64,000 nucleotides of DNA from Lunatibacter salilacus (GTDB lineage Bacteria > Bacteroidota > Bacteroidia > Cytophagales > Cyclobacteriaceae): contig NZ_VOLC01000004.1 in assembly GCF_009797935.1 (NCBI RefSeq), positions 62,001-126,000 on the forward strand, read 5' to 3'. This document shows positions 54,372-63,076 of this stretch, one piece after another (within the stretch, counting starts at the first letter, position 1; each line of letters begins with the position of its first letter). A program made the position numbers and the translations under genes. The notes under the pieces were generated by a model. That model had not been told where the DNA came from and made no database searches. It saw only the letters and a program-made list of their open reading frames with translations.

Positions 54372-56564
54372 ATGATAAAAACTACACCCAAAAGCCAACC
54401 ATTACTGTTTTGTCTTTTCTTGCTATTTCTGCTATCCTGTTCTAAAGCGAATTTCGAAAAACCGAAGGACCCACCCAGCAACAATAGGCTTAACAACCAC
54501 CAAGATTGGGGGATCTACAGAGGACATTCTTCCGGTATCCAATACTCCAGCTTAGATCAAATCCACACCGGAAATGTTCAGCAGCTGCAAAAAGCCTGGG
54601 AATATAACCATGGAAATCCGGTAGGACCGGGCATGTACTCCAATCCCATTATCATTGATGGCCTACTATATTTCACCACTCCGGAGGTAAATGCCGTCGC
54701 ATTAAATGCTGCCACGGGCAAGGAAGTATGGGTATTCCGCCCGGATGAGTACCGAAATGACGAAAGACCCTTCCGTGGCAGAAACAGGGGCCTTACTTAC
54801 TGGGAAGATGAAAATGGGGAAAATAAACGGATTCTGAATTTTGTAAAAGACCGGGTATATGCCATTGATGCACTTACTGGTACCCTGATCACATCATTTG
54901 GAGAAAACGGGTGGATTGACTTACGAAAAAATTTACCCCAAGACCCTTCGGAGGTTGATTTTGAAGCTACCACGCAGGGGATGGTTTATAAAAATTATCT
55001 CATCATAGGAGGCAGGACCCCAGAAGGGGAACCTTCGTCACCTGGAGATGTGCGTGGCTATGATGCCCTAACCGGGGAATTCAAATGGATATTCCATACT
55101 ATTCCCCAGCCGGGGGAGCTTGGATATGACACATGGGAATTTGAAGAAGGGGTGAGCTACGGTGGAACCAATCCCTGGGGTGGCTTAACCGTCGATGAGG
55201 AAAGGGGATGGGTTTTCTTCGCCACAGGTTCTCCCGCACCTGATTTTATTTATGGCGGCATGCGCAAAGGAGAGAATCTTTTTGCCAACTGCGTCATAGC
55301 CTTGGATGCCACAACGGGCAAACGAATTTGGCATTACCAAACCCTACGCCATGATATCTGGGATTACGACCTACCTCCGGCACCCATTTTGGCTACGGTG
55401 ACTGCGGATGGGAAGACTAGGGATATCGTTGTGCAGTTGACCAAACAAGGCTTAACCTTCGTTTTGGATAGAGAAACTGGGGAACCGATTTTTCCGGTGG
55501 TCGATCTGCCTGTTCCCCCTTCCAAGGTACCGGGTGAGGAAGCTTGGCCCACCCAACCATTTCCCCTCAGGCCGCCCCCACTCAACCGAACGACGCTTCG
55601 GGAATCGGACCTAAGTAATATTACCCCCGAAACCCGGGAATATGTTTTAAACATCTTCCGGCAACATGAAACCGGGACCCTGTATACCCCCGCTTCTATG
55701 GCAGGTGTGATCACCATGCCCGGACATCAGGGCGGTGCCGAATGGGGTGGTGCGGCATTCGATCCGGCCACAAATGTGATGTTTGTAAATATCAATGAGG
55801 CCCCCACCATTCATAGCCTGGTACCCTTGGCCGGAAGTCTGGATACAGCATCTGCATCTCCATTGGACCGGGGAAAAATGATTTATAATACTGCCTGTAC
55901 AGCCTGTCACGGGGTCAACAAGGTGGGCAACCCTCCATTATTTCCCCCACTTCAAAACCTAACTATAAGCAAAGATTCAATCAAGTCCGTATTGACCTAT
56001 GGACGGGGAATGATGCCTGCTTTTAATCATTTTTCAGAAAAGCAACTGGATGATTTAGTGCTATATTTGGAAAACAAGGCCGTACATGTAGAGGAAATTC
56101 AACCTGATAATTCGGATACTGGATCTTCAAAAGCACCCCGTTATGCCAATGTGGCTCCCTTCTTTGTTGACCAGGATGGGTATCCCGCAATTGCGCCTCC
56201 ATGGGGAACCCTAAATGCCGTGGATTTGGATAAGGGCGAGATTCTCTGGAAGGTCCCGCTGGGAGAATATCCTGAACTTGTCGCCAGGGGTATTCGCCAT
56301 ACAGGTTCCAAAAGCTTTGGTGGTCCTGTAGTGACTGCTGGCAATTTGGTATTTATTGCGGGAACCCCGGATGAAAAAATCCGGGCATTTGATACATTTA
56401 CCGGACATGTATTATGGGAATATCAACTGCCTGCCGGTGGTTATGCCACACCCAGCGTGTACATGATTGATGGAAAGCAATATGTGGTCATTGCAGCCGG
56501 TGGTGGTGGAAAAAACGGAACCAAGCATGGAGATTCGGTTATCGCCTTCGCCTTGCCTGATTAA
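54372..56564 (+). CDS. PQQ-dependent dehydrogenase with inserted cytochrome c
   Basis: The 730-residue lipoprotein (lipobox LLFLLSCSKA) is an eight-bladed PQQ quinoprotein propeller: DWGIYRGHSSGIQYSSLDQI, NAATGKEVWVFRPDEYRND, GYDALTGEFKWIFHTIPQ, ATTGKRIWHYQTLRHDIWDYD (cofactor-binding region). A cytochrome c domain is inserted near the C-terminus with CTACH at 509-513 and MMPAF as the likely Met ligand, then the last blade resumes (GEILWKVPLGEYPEL). It should oxidise a sugar or alcohol in the periplasm and pass electrons to its own haem. The DUF1080-PmoA gene follows after 47 bp in likely cotranscription. Confidence 0.9.
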   Translation: MIKTTPKSQPLLFCLFLLFLLSCSKANFEKPKDPPSNNRLNNHQDWGIYRGHSSGIQYSSLDQIHTGNVQQLQKAWEYNHGNPVGPGMYSNPIIIDGLLYFTTPEVNAVALNAATGKEVWVFRPDEYRNDERPFRGRNRGLTYWEDENGENKRILNFVKDRVYAIDALTGTLITSFGENGWIDLRKNLPQDPSEVDFEATTQGMVYKNYLIIGGRTPEGEPSSPGDVRGYDALTGEFKWIFHTIPQPGELGYDTWEFEEGVSYGGTNPWGGLTVDEERGWVFFATGSPAPDFIYGGMRKGENLFANCVIALDATTGKRIWHYQTLRHDIWDYDLPPAPILATVTADGKTRDIVVQLTKQGLTFVLDRETGEPIFPVVDLPVPPSKVPGEEAWPTQPFPLRPPPLNRTTLRESDLSNITPETREYVLNIFRQHETGTLYTPASMAGVITMPGHQGGAEWGGAAFDPATNVMFVNINEAPTIHSLVPLAGSLDTASASPLDRGKMIYNTACTACHGVNKVGNPPLFPPLQNLTISKDSIKSVLTYGRGMMPAFNHFSEKQLDDLVLYLENKAVHVEEIQPDNSDTGSSKAPRYANVAPFFVDQDGYPAIAPPWGTLNAVDLDKGEILWKVPLGEYPELVARGIRHTGSKSFGGPVVTAGNLVFIAGTPDEKIRAFDTFTGHVLWEYQLPAGGYATPSVYMIDGKQYVVIAAGGGGKNGTKHGDSVIAFALPD

Positions 56565-56611
56565 TAATCGTAATGCTAATTAATAAAACGACATACCCAA
56601 AACCTATAGCC

Positions 56612-58195
56612 ATGAAAAAATATAAGCTTCCTTTTATACTTCTGTTGTTTATCGTTTTTCAACCGTCATCTGTTAGGGCCCAGGAAGCCGCTTGGCGGAA
56701 CCTTTTCAATGGGAAAGACCTCAGCGGCTGGAAGGAACTTAATGGAAAACATATCTGGGAAGTGAAAGACGGCATGATTATAGGCAGGACAGTTCCCGGT
56801 CAGCCAAATGGGTTTCTTTGTACTGAGGAGGATTTTGGTGATTTTGTGCTAGAATTGGAAGTGTCCATCGATACCTTGATGAATAATTCCGGGATTCAAT
56901 TCCGTTCACAGAGTTATCCGGAATTCAAAAACGGCCGGGTACACGGCTATCAGATGGAAGTCGATCCAAAGCCCCAACAATGGAGTGGGGCCATCTATGA
57001 GGAGGGAGCAGAACGGGGTTGGATTTATCCACCGGAAAAGATGAGCCAAGCGGCTAAAGATACCTTTATCAGAGACAATAAAAAGGGCTACCAGTGGAAT
57101 CACTACCGGATCGAAGCAGTAGGACCCATCATGCGGACTTGGATTAACGGCGTTCCGGTATCCCATCTTGTGGACGACCGATATCTCAAAGGATTTATCG
57201 GCCTACAATTGCATGCTAACAACGAAAACGATCCCCAAGGTAGTTTTTCCATCCGATTCCGGAACATCCGGATTCAACAGGGAGACTTGAGTCTATCTCC
57301 TTTAAATGATGGAGTGAATGTGGTAAACCTGCTTTCCAATTCAAGTATTCAGTTAAATAAAAGTCCCAACAAATCACTCCGCATCGTCCAAGATATTGAT
57401 GCTAGCAGCATGGCTGTTTACTCTGAAAGTAGCCCCAAACCCATCCTTACCCAAATGGCAAAGCCGGATGAACGTCCATATATTCACCCCATTGTTGCAC
57501 CAGATGGAAATGGCATCCTGACGGAATACCGCCCTGACCACCACCCACATCAAACAGGAATTTACTGGGGATTAAAACGGGTAAACGAACGGGACTATTT
57601 TATGCAATGGAACAAGGATTATTGGCGTGGGGTATCGGCAACCGTAATTGAAGGAAAGGGAGGGAAAGTAAAATGGCAGACTGTGTATGATATGCTTGAC
57701 GAAAATGGCAAGACACTTATGGTGGAGACCCAAAACTGGACCATGCAGCAAGTGAATGACACCTATATAATGGACCTGGAATGGAAGGGTGAAGCAAAAG
57801 CTGATGTGGTAATGGGGAAGTTTTACGTGGGAGGACTTTTTATACGCATGCCCTGGATACCGGAAACAGTCGGTGAAATCATCAGCGCTTCAGGACATCA
57901 GGGAATGGAGCTGGAGGGGAACCGTGCGATTTGGAGTGATATTGGGATTAAATTGGATGGACGTGAGGATTTTGCCCATATAGCCATTTTTGACCATCCT
58001 AGCAACAAAGCTTTTCCAACACCCTGGCGGGTAGACAGCCAAATGGGTATGGGTCCATCCCGACAGATTTTGGGTGACTGGAAAATTGCCGCCGGCGAAT
58101 CGGAAACGATCAGATATAGAATGCTGGTTTACAACGGGGAAATGGGCAAGGCAAAGTTGGTAGAAACTTGGAAAGATTTTTATAGAGGAAATTGA
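56612..58195 (+). CDS. DUF1080-PmoA (DUF6807) two-domain exported protein
   Basis: The 527-residue protein has a signal peptide (LPFILLLFIVFQPSSVRAQ). The N-terminal 3-keto-disaccharide hydrolase-type DUF1080 domain has WRNLFNGKDLSGWKELNG, NNSGIQFRSQSYPEF, VHGYQMEVDP and SFSIRFRNIRIQQ. The C-terminal PmoA/DUF6807 domain has HPIVAPDGNGILTEYRPDHH and HPHQTGIYWGLKRVNERDYF. DUF1080 lyases/hydrolases act on 3-keto-glycosides, so oxidation by the preceding quinoprotein followed by cleavage is an attractive inference. An ATG at 56573 also opens the frame, but ATG 56612 starts the signal peptide. Confidence 0.85.
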   Translation: MKKYKLPFILLLFIVFQPSSVRAQEAAWRNLFNGKDLSGWKELNGKHIWEVKDGMIIGRTVPGQPNGFLCTEEDFGDFVLELEVSIDTLMNNSGIQFRSQSYPEFKNGRVHGYQMEVDPKPQQWSGAIYEEGAERGWIYPPEKMSQAAKDTFIRDNKKGYQWNHYRIEAVGPIMRTWINGVPVSHLVDDRYLKGFIGLQLHANNENDPQGSFSIRFRNIRIQQGDLSLSPLNDGVNVVNLLSNSSIQLNKSPNKSLRIVQDIDASSMAVYSESSPKPILTQMAKPDERPYIHPIVAPDGNGILTEYRPDHHPHQTGIYWGLKRVNERDYFMQWNKDYWRGVSATVIEGKGGKVKWQTVYDMLDENGKTLMVETQNWTMQQVNDTYIMDLEWKGEAKADVVMGKFYVGGLFIRMPWIPETVGEIISASGHQGMELEGNRAIWSDIGIKLDGREDFAHIAIFDHPSNKAFPTPWRVDSQMGMGPSRQILGDWKIAAGESETIRYRMLVYNGEMGKAKLVETWKDFYRGN

Positions 58196-58267
58196 TCTAA
58201 AATTCTTAAAAAAAATTAAAAGAATTTACTTAAATTCTGACGGATGTTTTCCCCCGAACAAGGGAAG

Positions 58268-58514
58268 TTTTACCACATAGTAACATAGTTCACATAGGGT
58301 TTTCCGAATAGATTATTTTGCTTTTGGATAGATACTTGGAGATATAAAGCTTAAAATGATTATCAGGTTTATAATTTCCGTGAGTTTGGTGATTCGCCGA
58401 ATAGCGGTTTTTTTTATCTGCTCCATTTTAAAAACTATGTGGTCTATGTGCCCTATGTGGCAAATCAAACCTAACTGGTTTTTACCACATAGGAACATAG
58501 TACACATAGGGGTT
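58268..58514. repeat. Cluster of three ACATAG-type repeats
   Basis: Copies at 58268-58302 (TACCACATAG-TAACATAG-TTCACATAG), 58431-58460 (opposite strand; CTATGTGG-TCTATGTG-CCCTATGTGG) and 58479-58514 (TACCACATAG-GAACATAG-TACACATAG) alternate in orientation. The family also occurs at 23139-23230. They fill the 386-bp gap 58196-58581, which has no gene. Confidence 0.75.
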
Positions 58515-58581
58515 AATATTCGCCTAGTCTATTTTACTTGATTTAACTTTTTAAATGAATTTATTTGAAATTTAATGAAGA

Positions 58582-59031
58582 TCAACAACCATCGGGTTCT
58601 ATGGAATAAGCAAGGTTGACAATTTTCCATCCCTCATTGGTCCTCAAAAACGTAAATACATCCACCCCACAGTGGGAAAACTCCTGGTTTACATGCAGCT
58701 TATAAGGTACCCAGGCTACGGCGATGTCATGATGTATTTTAATATCAAATCGCAGGGCACGTTCATAAATTATTTGCTTGGGGTCAAAGTGTTTTGTGTC
58801 GTCACTGTATTTTCGATGTCCAATCCGGACACTGTCCTGTTGCCTCCTCACCGTCCAAATCCCGGCATCCGCATAAGCCAAGCTATTAAATAAAGTGGTA
58901 TCCTGCATTTCCAGGGCTTCAAAAAACCGATTGACCTTTTCAATTATCGCTTTTTCGCCAATATCTTTTGTTTCTTGGGCACGGCAGTAAAAACTTGCTA
59001 ATAGCAAAACAACTAATATCGCATTTTTCAT
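58582..59031 (-). CDS. Exported NTF2/SnoaL-like protein
   Basis: The 149-residue protein has a signal peptide (AILVVLLLASFYCRAQ). The NTF2-like fold is suggested by IIEKVNRFFEALEMQDTTLF and the closing strands VAWVPYKLHVNQEFSHCGVD and FTFLRTNEGWKIVNLAYS. The family is diverse, and neither catalytic function nor ligand can be assigned. It is separated from neighbours by repeats on both sides. Confidence 0.8.
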   Translation of the reverse strand: MKNAILVVLLLASFYCRAQETKDIGEKAIIEKVNRFFEALEMQDTTLFNSLAYADAGIWTVRRQQDSVRIGHRKYSDDTKHFDPKQIIYERALRFDIKIHHDIAVAWVPYKLHVNQEFSHCGVDVFTFLRTNEGWKIVNLAYSIEPDGC

Positions 59032-59096
59032 TTTCTTCCATTTTGCTTTAAAACTGCAAATTAATAATTGATCTTCAAGACGTTCAGGTCTACAAT

Positions 59097-59203
59097 AAGT
59101 TGATAGGTCGATGGGTTGATAGGTTTATAAGTTGATAAGTCGATGAGTTTATAAGTTTATAAGTCTATGGGTGGAGTTATGGGTGATGGGTTATGAGTTA
59201 TGG
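59097..59203. repeat. Low-complexity GTTGATAGG/GTTTATAAG tandem tract
   Basis: Variants of a 8-10-bp unit (AAGTTGATAGG, TCGATGGGTTGATAGG, TTTATAAGTTGATAAG) run for about 100 bp, then decay to GGGTTATGAGTTATGG. Tracts of this type are common between Bacteroidota genes. The remaining flanks, 59032-59251, have no gene. Confidence 0.7.
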
Positions 59204-59251
59204 TAATTCGTAATTTGAATCCCTCCGACTCAAAACTCCCGTCTCAGGTCT

Positions 59252-59770
59252 TCAATCTCCCTTCTCTAAGTCCCATATCACCACCAATCCCCCATCCCTT
59301 CCCAACAAAGGATCATTTTCAGGTAAAGGTACCTTTGCAATGTTTTGATCCGCTTTTGGCCGTTCTCCTTCTTCACCTTTCATAAGGTCGGGCTGCATGC
59401 CATTGGGATAGGCGCCAACTACCGTAAATTGGCTATCGTGACTCAGGCATTTGTGTCCAACTCCGGCAGGTATGATAAGGACATCCCCGGGTTGTACTTT
59501 GACCTTCTCTCCTTTTTCACCTCCCAACAAAATCACCGCACTTCCCTGAAAAACCCCAAGAACTTCATGGGCGTTGCTGTGGTAATGGTGGAAGTCATAC
59601 ACCCCCCACCGCCAGCTATTTGTCCAACCATTAGAGGCGAATTTCTTCTCCAGCCAGGTAGCTGCTTCATTTCCAGTGGTGTCCAATACATTTTGGTAAT
59701 AAAGCAATGGCAAAGGAGAATTGGGAATACTGCCATCATCGGTGAAAAAGAGTTTCTTAGGTGGATACAT
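59252..59770 (-). CDS. Cupin-domain protein
   Basis: The 172-residue cytoplasmic protein has cupin motif 1-like HHYHSNAHEVLGVFQGSAVI and motif 2-like VQPGDVLIIPAGVGHKCLS, with a possible metal site of His and Glu residues. A charged C-terminal tail (EGERPKADQNIAKVPLPEND) follows. Sugar isomerases, dioxygenases and sensors share this fold; no specific reaction can be assigned. It ends with a short acidic segment and is not clearly linked to neighbours. Confidence 0.85.
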   Translation of the reverse strand: MYPPKKLFFTDDGSIPNSPLPLLYYQNVLDTTGNEAATWLEKKFASNGWTNSWRWGVYDFHHYHSNAHEVLGVFQGSAVILLGGEKGEKVKVQPGDVLIIPAGVGHKCLSHDSQFTVVGAYPNGMQPDLMKGEEGERPKADQNIAKVPLPENDPLLGRDGGLVVIWDLEKGD

Positions 59771-59940
59771 TGGATTATGGGTTTAATGATATGGAAGAAC
59801 TATTTTCTTTTAAACTACCTATTATTCGGTAATAATCTTGATTTTCAATACCAATTTCAATTGTTTTTATTCATTTTTATTCAAAATAACCTGACTTATG
59901 GATTTATCCAAATCTGAGGATTGGTCCTATAAAGATAAAC

Positions 59941-60741
59941 TTATCGCTTATTTTTAATCTCCTTCTGCATTTCCTTGACAGCCCTAATCAGCTGCTGAAT
60001 GTCCGTTTCCGGTTCGGGGATTTCCCGGCTGGTGTAGGCGTGAAATTTCCAGATTTCAAGCACATCCCCCGCAGCTACGGTATAAGGTTCAAAGATAGGA
60101 TTTAAAGACCTAAGCAAAAGCGTACCTTCCGCTTTGAACGTTACCAGCTTAAACACAAAGTCCTGCTGTCCGCTTAGAATAACAATGCAGGGGGTATTTG
60201 TTTTGAGCCCCGTCCAGTCTTCCACGTATTGGGTCACGATGTCACTTCCGCCAGGTATGGGCAGCATGGAGTCTCCAATTGTAGGAAAGATCCTGTAAGT
60301 ACCCTGCTTGGGCATGTTGGGTAGGGAAAACTTGGGCAAGGAGGCAATAAACTCCGGGTCGTTATATCCAGCCATATATCCTGCCTTGGCTTTAATCGGT
60401 ACATATTCCACATGCTCGTTGTTACCCTTGTCCACACTGATTGCCAACACCCGCAGGTTTCCACCCCGGATATAAACATCATTGCCTGCCTCCAGGTCCC
60501 GCAGCTTTAGCTCCCCAAGTCTGGAGAGATCCACCCGGATCAGACTGTCTATGCTGATGCCAAAAAATCCGGAAATACCCAGGAAATCCTCCGGGGAGGG
60601 AGCCTTGGTCTGTCCGGATTCCAGGGCATTGACCTTGGATCGAGTCAGGCCTAAAGATGTTGCCAGTTCCTGCTGCGTGAATCCCTTCCGCTCCCTGAGA
60701 AATTTTAGATTACTTGGGAAAAAGTTATTTGCCTTTTTCAT
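59941..60741 (-). CDS. XRE/S24 (LexA-like) transcriptional regulator
   Basis: The 266-residue protein has an N-terminal helix-turn-helix (LRERKGFTQQELATSLGLTR, residues about 14-35) and a C-terminal LexA-like S24 domain: an Ala-Gly candidate cleavage site in KAKAGYMAGY (about 117-126), the nucleophile Ser158 in GDSMLP and the general base Lys198 in VFKLV. Ser-Lys spacing (40 residues) is close to LexA. It probably represses the divergent imuA-imuB-dnaE2 cassette and its own gene and is inactivated after DNA damage. It is one of the Bacteroidota substitutes for LexA in this role, by inference. Confidence 0.88.
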   Translation of the reverse strand: MKKANNFFPSNLKFLRERKGFTQQELATSLGLTRSKVNALESGQTKAPSPEDFLGISGFFGISIDSLIRVDLSRLGELKLRDLEAGNDVYIRGGNLRVLAISVDKGNNEHVEYVPIKAKAGYMAGYNDPEFIASLPKFSLPNMPKQGTYRIFPTIGDSMLPIPGGSDIVTQYVEDWTGLKTNTPCIVILSGQQDFVFKLVTFKAEGTLLLRSLNPIFEPYTVAAGDVLEIWKFHAYTSREIPEPETDIQQLIRAVKEMQKEIKNKR

Positions 60742-60761
60742 GAATGTTTGTTATAATTAAA

Positions 60762-60790
60762 GTCAACAGTTTGACATTATTCGTGTCAAA
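60762..60790. promoter_or_regulatory. Operator cluster between XRE/S24 regulator and imuA
   Basis: TTTGACA (60770-60776) and TGTCAAA (60784-60790) form a perfect inverted repeat with a 7-bp spacer. A further GTCAA at 60762-60766 makes a second inverted pair with the central TTGAC. On the minus strand TATATTTG (60794-60787) is a -7 match for the regulator gene, so bound repressor would cover its promoter. The site is also 22 bp from the imuA start, fitting dual repression. Confidence 0.65.
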
Positions 60791-60811
60791 TATAATGCTT
60801 TTGCCGGAAAT

Positions 60812-61555
60812 ATGGAACTGACATGTGAGAAAATTGATCGGCTGCGCCAGTTAAGGAAAGATGTAATGGCGCTGGAGGGGTCTATTCCCAACAAGGGAAC
60901 ACGTGGCGACTTCTCTGTAAAGCTCGGCCCCATGGAAGCAGCTTTTCCGGGTCGTACATTTCCCTTGAGTGTTAACCATGAGTTTATAAGCACTACTGCT
61001 TCTGAGGCAGCATCCACCCAAGGCTTTGTGGCTGCCATGCTGGGGATGTTGTTGCGTAAAGGTGGCTATAGCCTTTGGATAGGCAATAGCAGAAAGGCTT
61101 TTCCTCCAGCCCTTGGACTCTTTGGCGTAACGCCTCAGCAGGTGATATTTGTGGATGTAAAATCGGAAAGGGATGTGCTTTGGACTATGGAGCAGGCACT
61201 CAAGTGCAATGCGCTTGTGGCGGTAGTGGGAGAATTGCGGGAACTTGATTTTGCCCAGTCGCAGCGACTGCAGCTGGCCGTGGAACACAGCAGGGTGACG
61301 GGTTTTATACATCGCCATCAGCCAAGGAGCCTGCATGCCTTAGCTTGTAATACCCGTTGGAAAATTTCCCCGATTGCCAGTCAACCGGAAGAGGGTATGC
61401 CTGGGTTGGGTTTTCCTACTTGGAATGTGGAATTGCTGAAGGTCCGCAACGGTAGGCCTGGTGCATGGCAAATGGAATGGAAAGAGCAAGGCTTCTGGCC
61501 ACTTTCCGGGCGGAAACCTATTCCAATTAAAAAGGAGGAACGTCAATATGCATAA
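60812..61555 (+). CDS. imuA: ImuA-like protein of the mutasome
   Basis: The 247-residue RecA-fold-related protein has GSIPNKGTRGDFSVKLGPME at the start, AAMLGMLLRKGGYSLWIGNS and LGLFGVTPQQVIFVDVKSER. It is the ImuA/SulA-like accessory factor of the ImuA-ImuB-DnaE2 error-prone repair system, typically non-catalytic. Its 3' end overlaps imuB by 8 nt (ATGCATAA), which couples translation. It is controlled from the divergent operator region. Confidence 0.85.
   Translation: MELTCEKIDRLRQLRKDVMALEGSIPNKGTRGDFSVKLGPMEAAFPGRTFPLSVNHEFISTTASEAASTQGFVAAMLGMLLRKGGYSLWIGNSRKAFPPALGLFGVTPQQVIFVDVKSERDVLWTMEQALKCNALVAVVGELRELDFAQSQRLQLAVEHSRVTGFIHRHQPRSLHALACNTRWKISPIASQPEEGMPGLGFPTWNVELLKVRNGRPGAWQMEWKEQGFWPLSGRKPIPIKKEERQYA
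61531..61538 (+). promoter_or_regulatory. Strong Shine-Dalgarno for imuB
   Basis: AAAGGAGG lies 9 nt before the imuB ATG at 61548 and inside the imuA coding region. Strong SD motifs are uncommon in Bacteroidota and absent at most genes here. It fixes the imuB start inside imuA rather than at the earlier in-frame codons. Confidence 0.75.
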
Positions 61556-63041
61556 GCGATTTATGTCTATATGGTTTTGCCACCTGACCACGGACAGGCT
61601 GGTGATTAGAAGACCGGAGCTTAGGGGAAAACCCTTTATATTGGCTTCACCCCAGCGGGGTAGGACAGTGGTTCAGGCTTCTAGCAGGGAAGCCCTTGCC
61701 TTGGGCATCTATCCCGGCACGGCCCTTGCCGATGCCCGTGCCATCTATCCAACCTTAGACGTTTTTTCGGATAAACCCAATTTGAGGGATAAACTACTTT
61801 ACCACCTTGCCGAATGGTGCATTCGATATACACCTCTTGCCGCCCCTGATTCTCCATCCGGACTGCTACTTGACATTAGTGGCTGTTCACATTTATGGGG
61901 TGGGGAAAAGGCATACTTGTCGGATATTTTGGCAGTACTGAGTACCAAAGGATACCGTGTACGTGCAGCAATTGCGGACACCATAGGCGCTGCATGGGCA
62001 TTGGCCCGATATGGATCAAATAGCGATTTTATTGCGAAAGAAGGAAAACAGCGAGAAGCTTTGCTCTCCTTACCCCCCATTGCCCTACGGTTAGAAGCAA
62101 ATGTATTGGAGGGGCTGGAAAAGCTGGGATTTCGCCAGATCAGCCAATTTATTGACATGCCGTCTGCTACATTGCGTAGGCGGTTCGGTGATGGCTTGCT
62201 GCTTCGCCTAGCGCAAGCGGTTGGTAGGGAGGAGGAAACCTTCAAGCCAATTCAGCCAAAGATCCCGTATGAGGAGCAATTGCCCTGCTTGGAACCCATC
62301 AGTACCGCAAAAGGAATTGAAATTGCGCTTCGCCATGTGTTGGAAAGGTTGTGCCTGAGATTGGCCAGAGAGGGTAGGGGACTGCGAAAGGCAATTTTCC
62401 GGGGGCTGCGCATAGATGGAATTACGGTAAAGATTGAAATTGGAACAGGTAGGGCATCCAATAACCCTGAGCACCTCTTCCGTTTGTTTGAGCTGAAAAT
62501 CCCATTATTCGAGCCGGCTTTGGGAGTGGAACTGTTTACCCTGGAGGGCTTGCTGATTGAAAAAGTAAAAACCGCGCAGGAACAGCTTTGGCACCGATCA
62601 GGTGATCCTGCTGTAGTTGCCGAATTGCTGGATAGGGTAGAGACAAAGATAGGTCCCAACCGCATACATAGGTATTTACCCCAAGAGCACCATTGGCCGG
62701 AGCGTTCCATACGTGCTGCCCAATCGCTGGATGAGGAGCCCACTACTATCTGGCCCGAAAAGCCTCGTCCTCTACATTTGCTTCCTGATCCAGAACCCAT
62801 TGAGGTGATGGTACCACTGCCCGATTACCCTCCCCTTCATTTTAGGCATCAGGGTAAAGTGATTCAGGTGTCCAAGGCCGATGGACCGGAGCGGATAGAA
62901 CAGGAATGGTGGCTGGAAACGGGTCCGCCGAGGGATTATTACTGCGTGGAGGACACTTCTGGCGCAAGGTATTGGCTCTTTCGGTTGGGGCTTTATGGGA
63001 ATGGTCAGCCCCGGTGGTTTTTGCATGGGTTTTTTCCATAA
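61548..63041 (+). CDS. imuB: ImuB, Y-family polymerase-like mutasome protein
   Basis: The 497-residue protein starts MHKRFMSIWFCHLTTDRLVI and is homologous to Y-family DNA polymerases: RTVVQASSREALALGIYPGTALADARAIYPTL (in overlapping view), LLLDISGCSHLWGGE and DTIGAAWALARYG. The usual catalytic DxD/DE acids are not visible in the N-terminal segment, as in other ImuB proteins, which serve as hubs for DnaE2 rather than polymerases. The C-terminal part binds partners and the clamp in the known family. Its start follows a strong SD; dnaE2 begins 35 bp downstream. Confidence 0.9.
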   Translation: MHKRFMSIWFCHLTTDRLVIRRPELRGKPFILASPQRGRTVVQASSREALALGIYPGTALADARAIYPTLDVFSDKPNLRDKLLYHLAEWCIRYTPLAAPDSPSGLLLDISGCSHLWGGEKAYLSDILAVLSTKGYRVRAAIADTIGAAWALARYGSNSDFIAKEGKQREALLSLPPIALRLEANVLEGLEKLGFRQISQFIDMPSATLRRRFGDGLLLRLAQAVGREEETFKPIQPKIPYEEQLPCLEPISTAKGIEIALRHVLERLCLRLAREGRGLRKAIFRGLRIDGITVKIEIGTGRASNNPEHLFRLFELKIPLFEPALGVELFTLEGLLIEKVKTAQEQLWHRSGDPAVVAELLDRVETKIGPNRIHRYLPQEHHWPERSIRAAQSLDEEPTTIWPEKPRPLHLLPDPEPIEVMVPLPDYPPLHFRHQGKVIQVSKADGPERIEQEWWLETGPPRDYYCVEDTSGARYWLFRLGLYGNGQPRWFLHGFFP

Positions 63042-63076
63042 GCCGGTGTTTTCAAAAAATACATTTAGATTTTATC

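Noticed and set aside
58268-58514. CRISPR array
   Set aside because: Repeats alternate in orientation, are made of short internal steps and lack uniform spacers; no cas genes are present.
59345-59917. 190-codon frame opposite the cupin gene
   Set aside because: Overlaps the cupin on the other strand, and its hydrophobic tail comes from the AT-rich upstream region.
60771-60796. Housekeeping TTGACA/TATAAT promoter for imuA
   Set aside because: The boxes are only 14 bp apart and this E. coli-type consensus is not typical of Bacteroidota; the TTGACA is better explained as an operator half-site.
62252-62800. 182-codon antisense frame in imuB
   Set aside because: Shadow of imuB, with low-complexity serine-rich translation.
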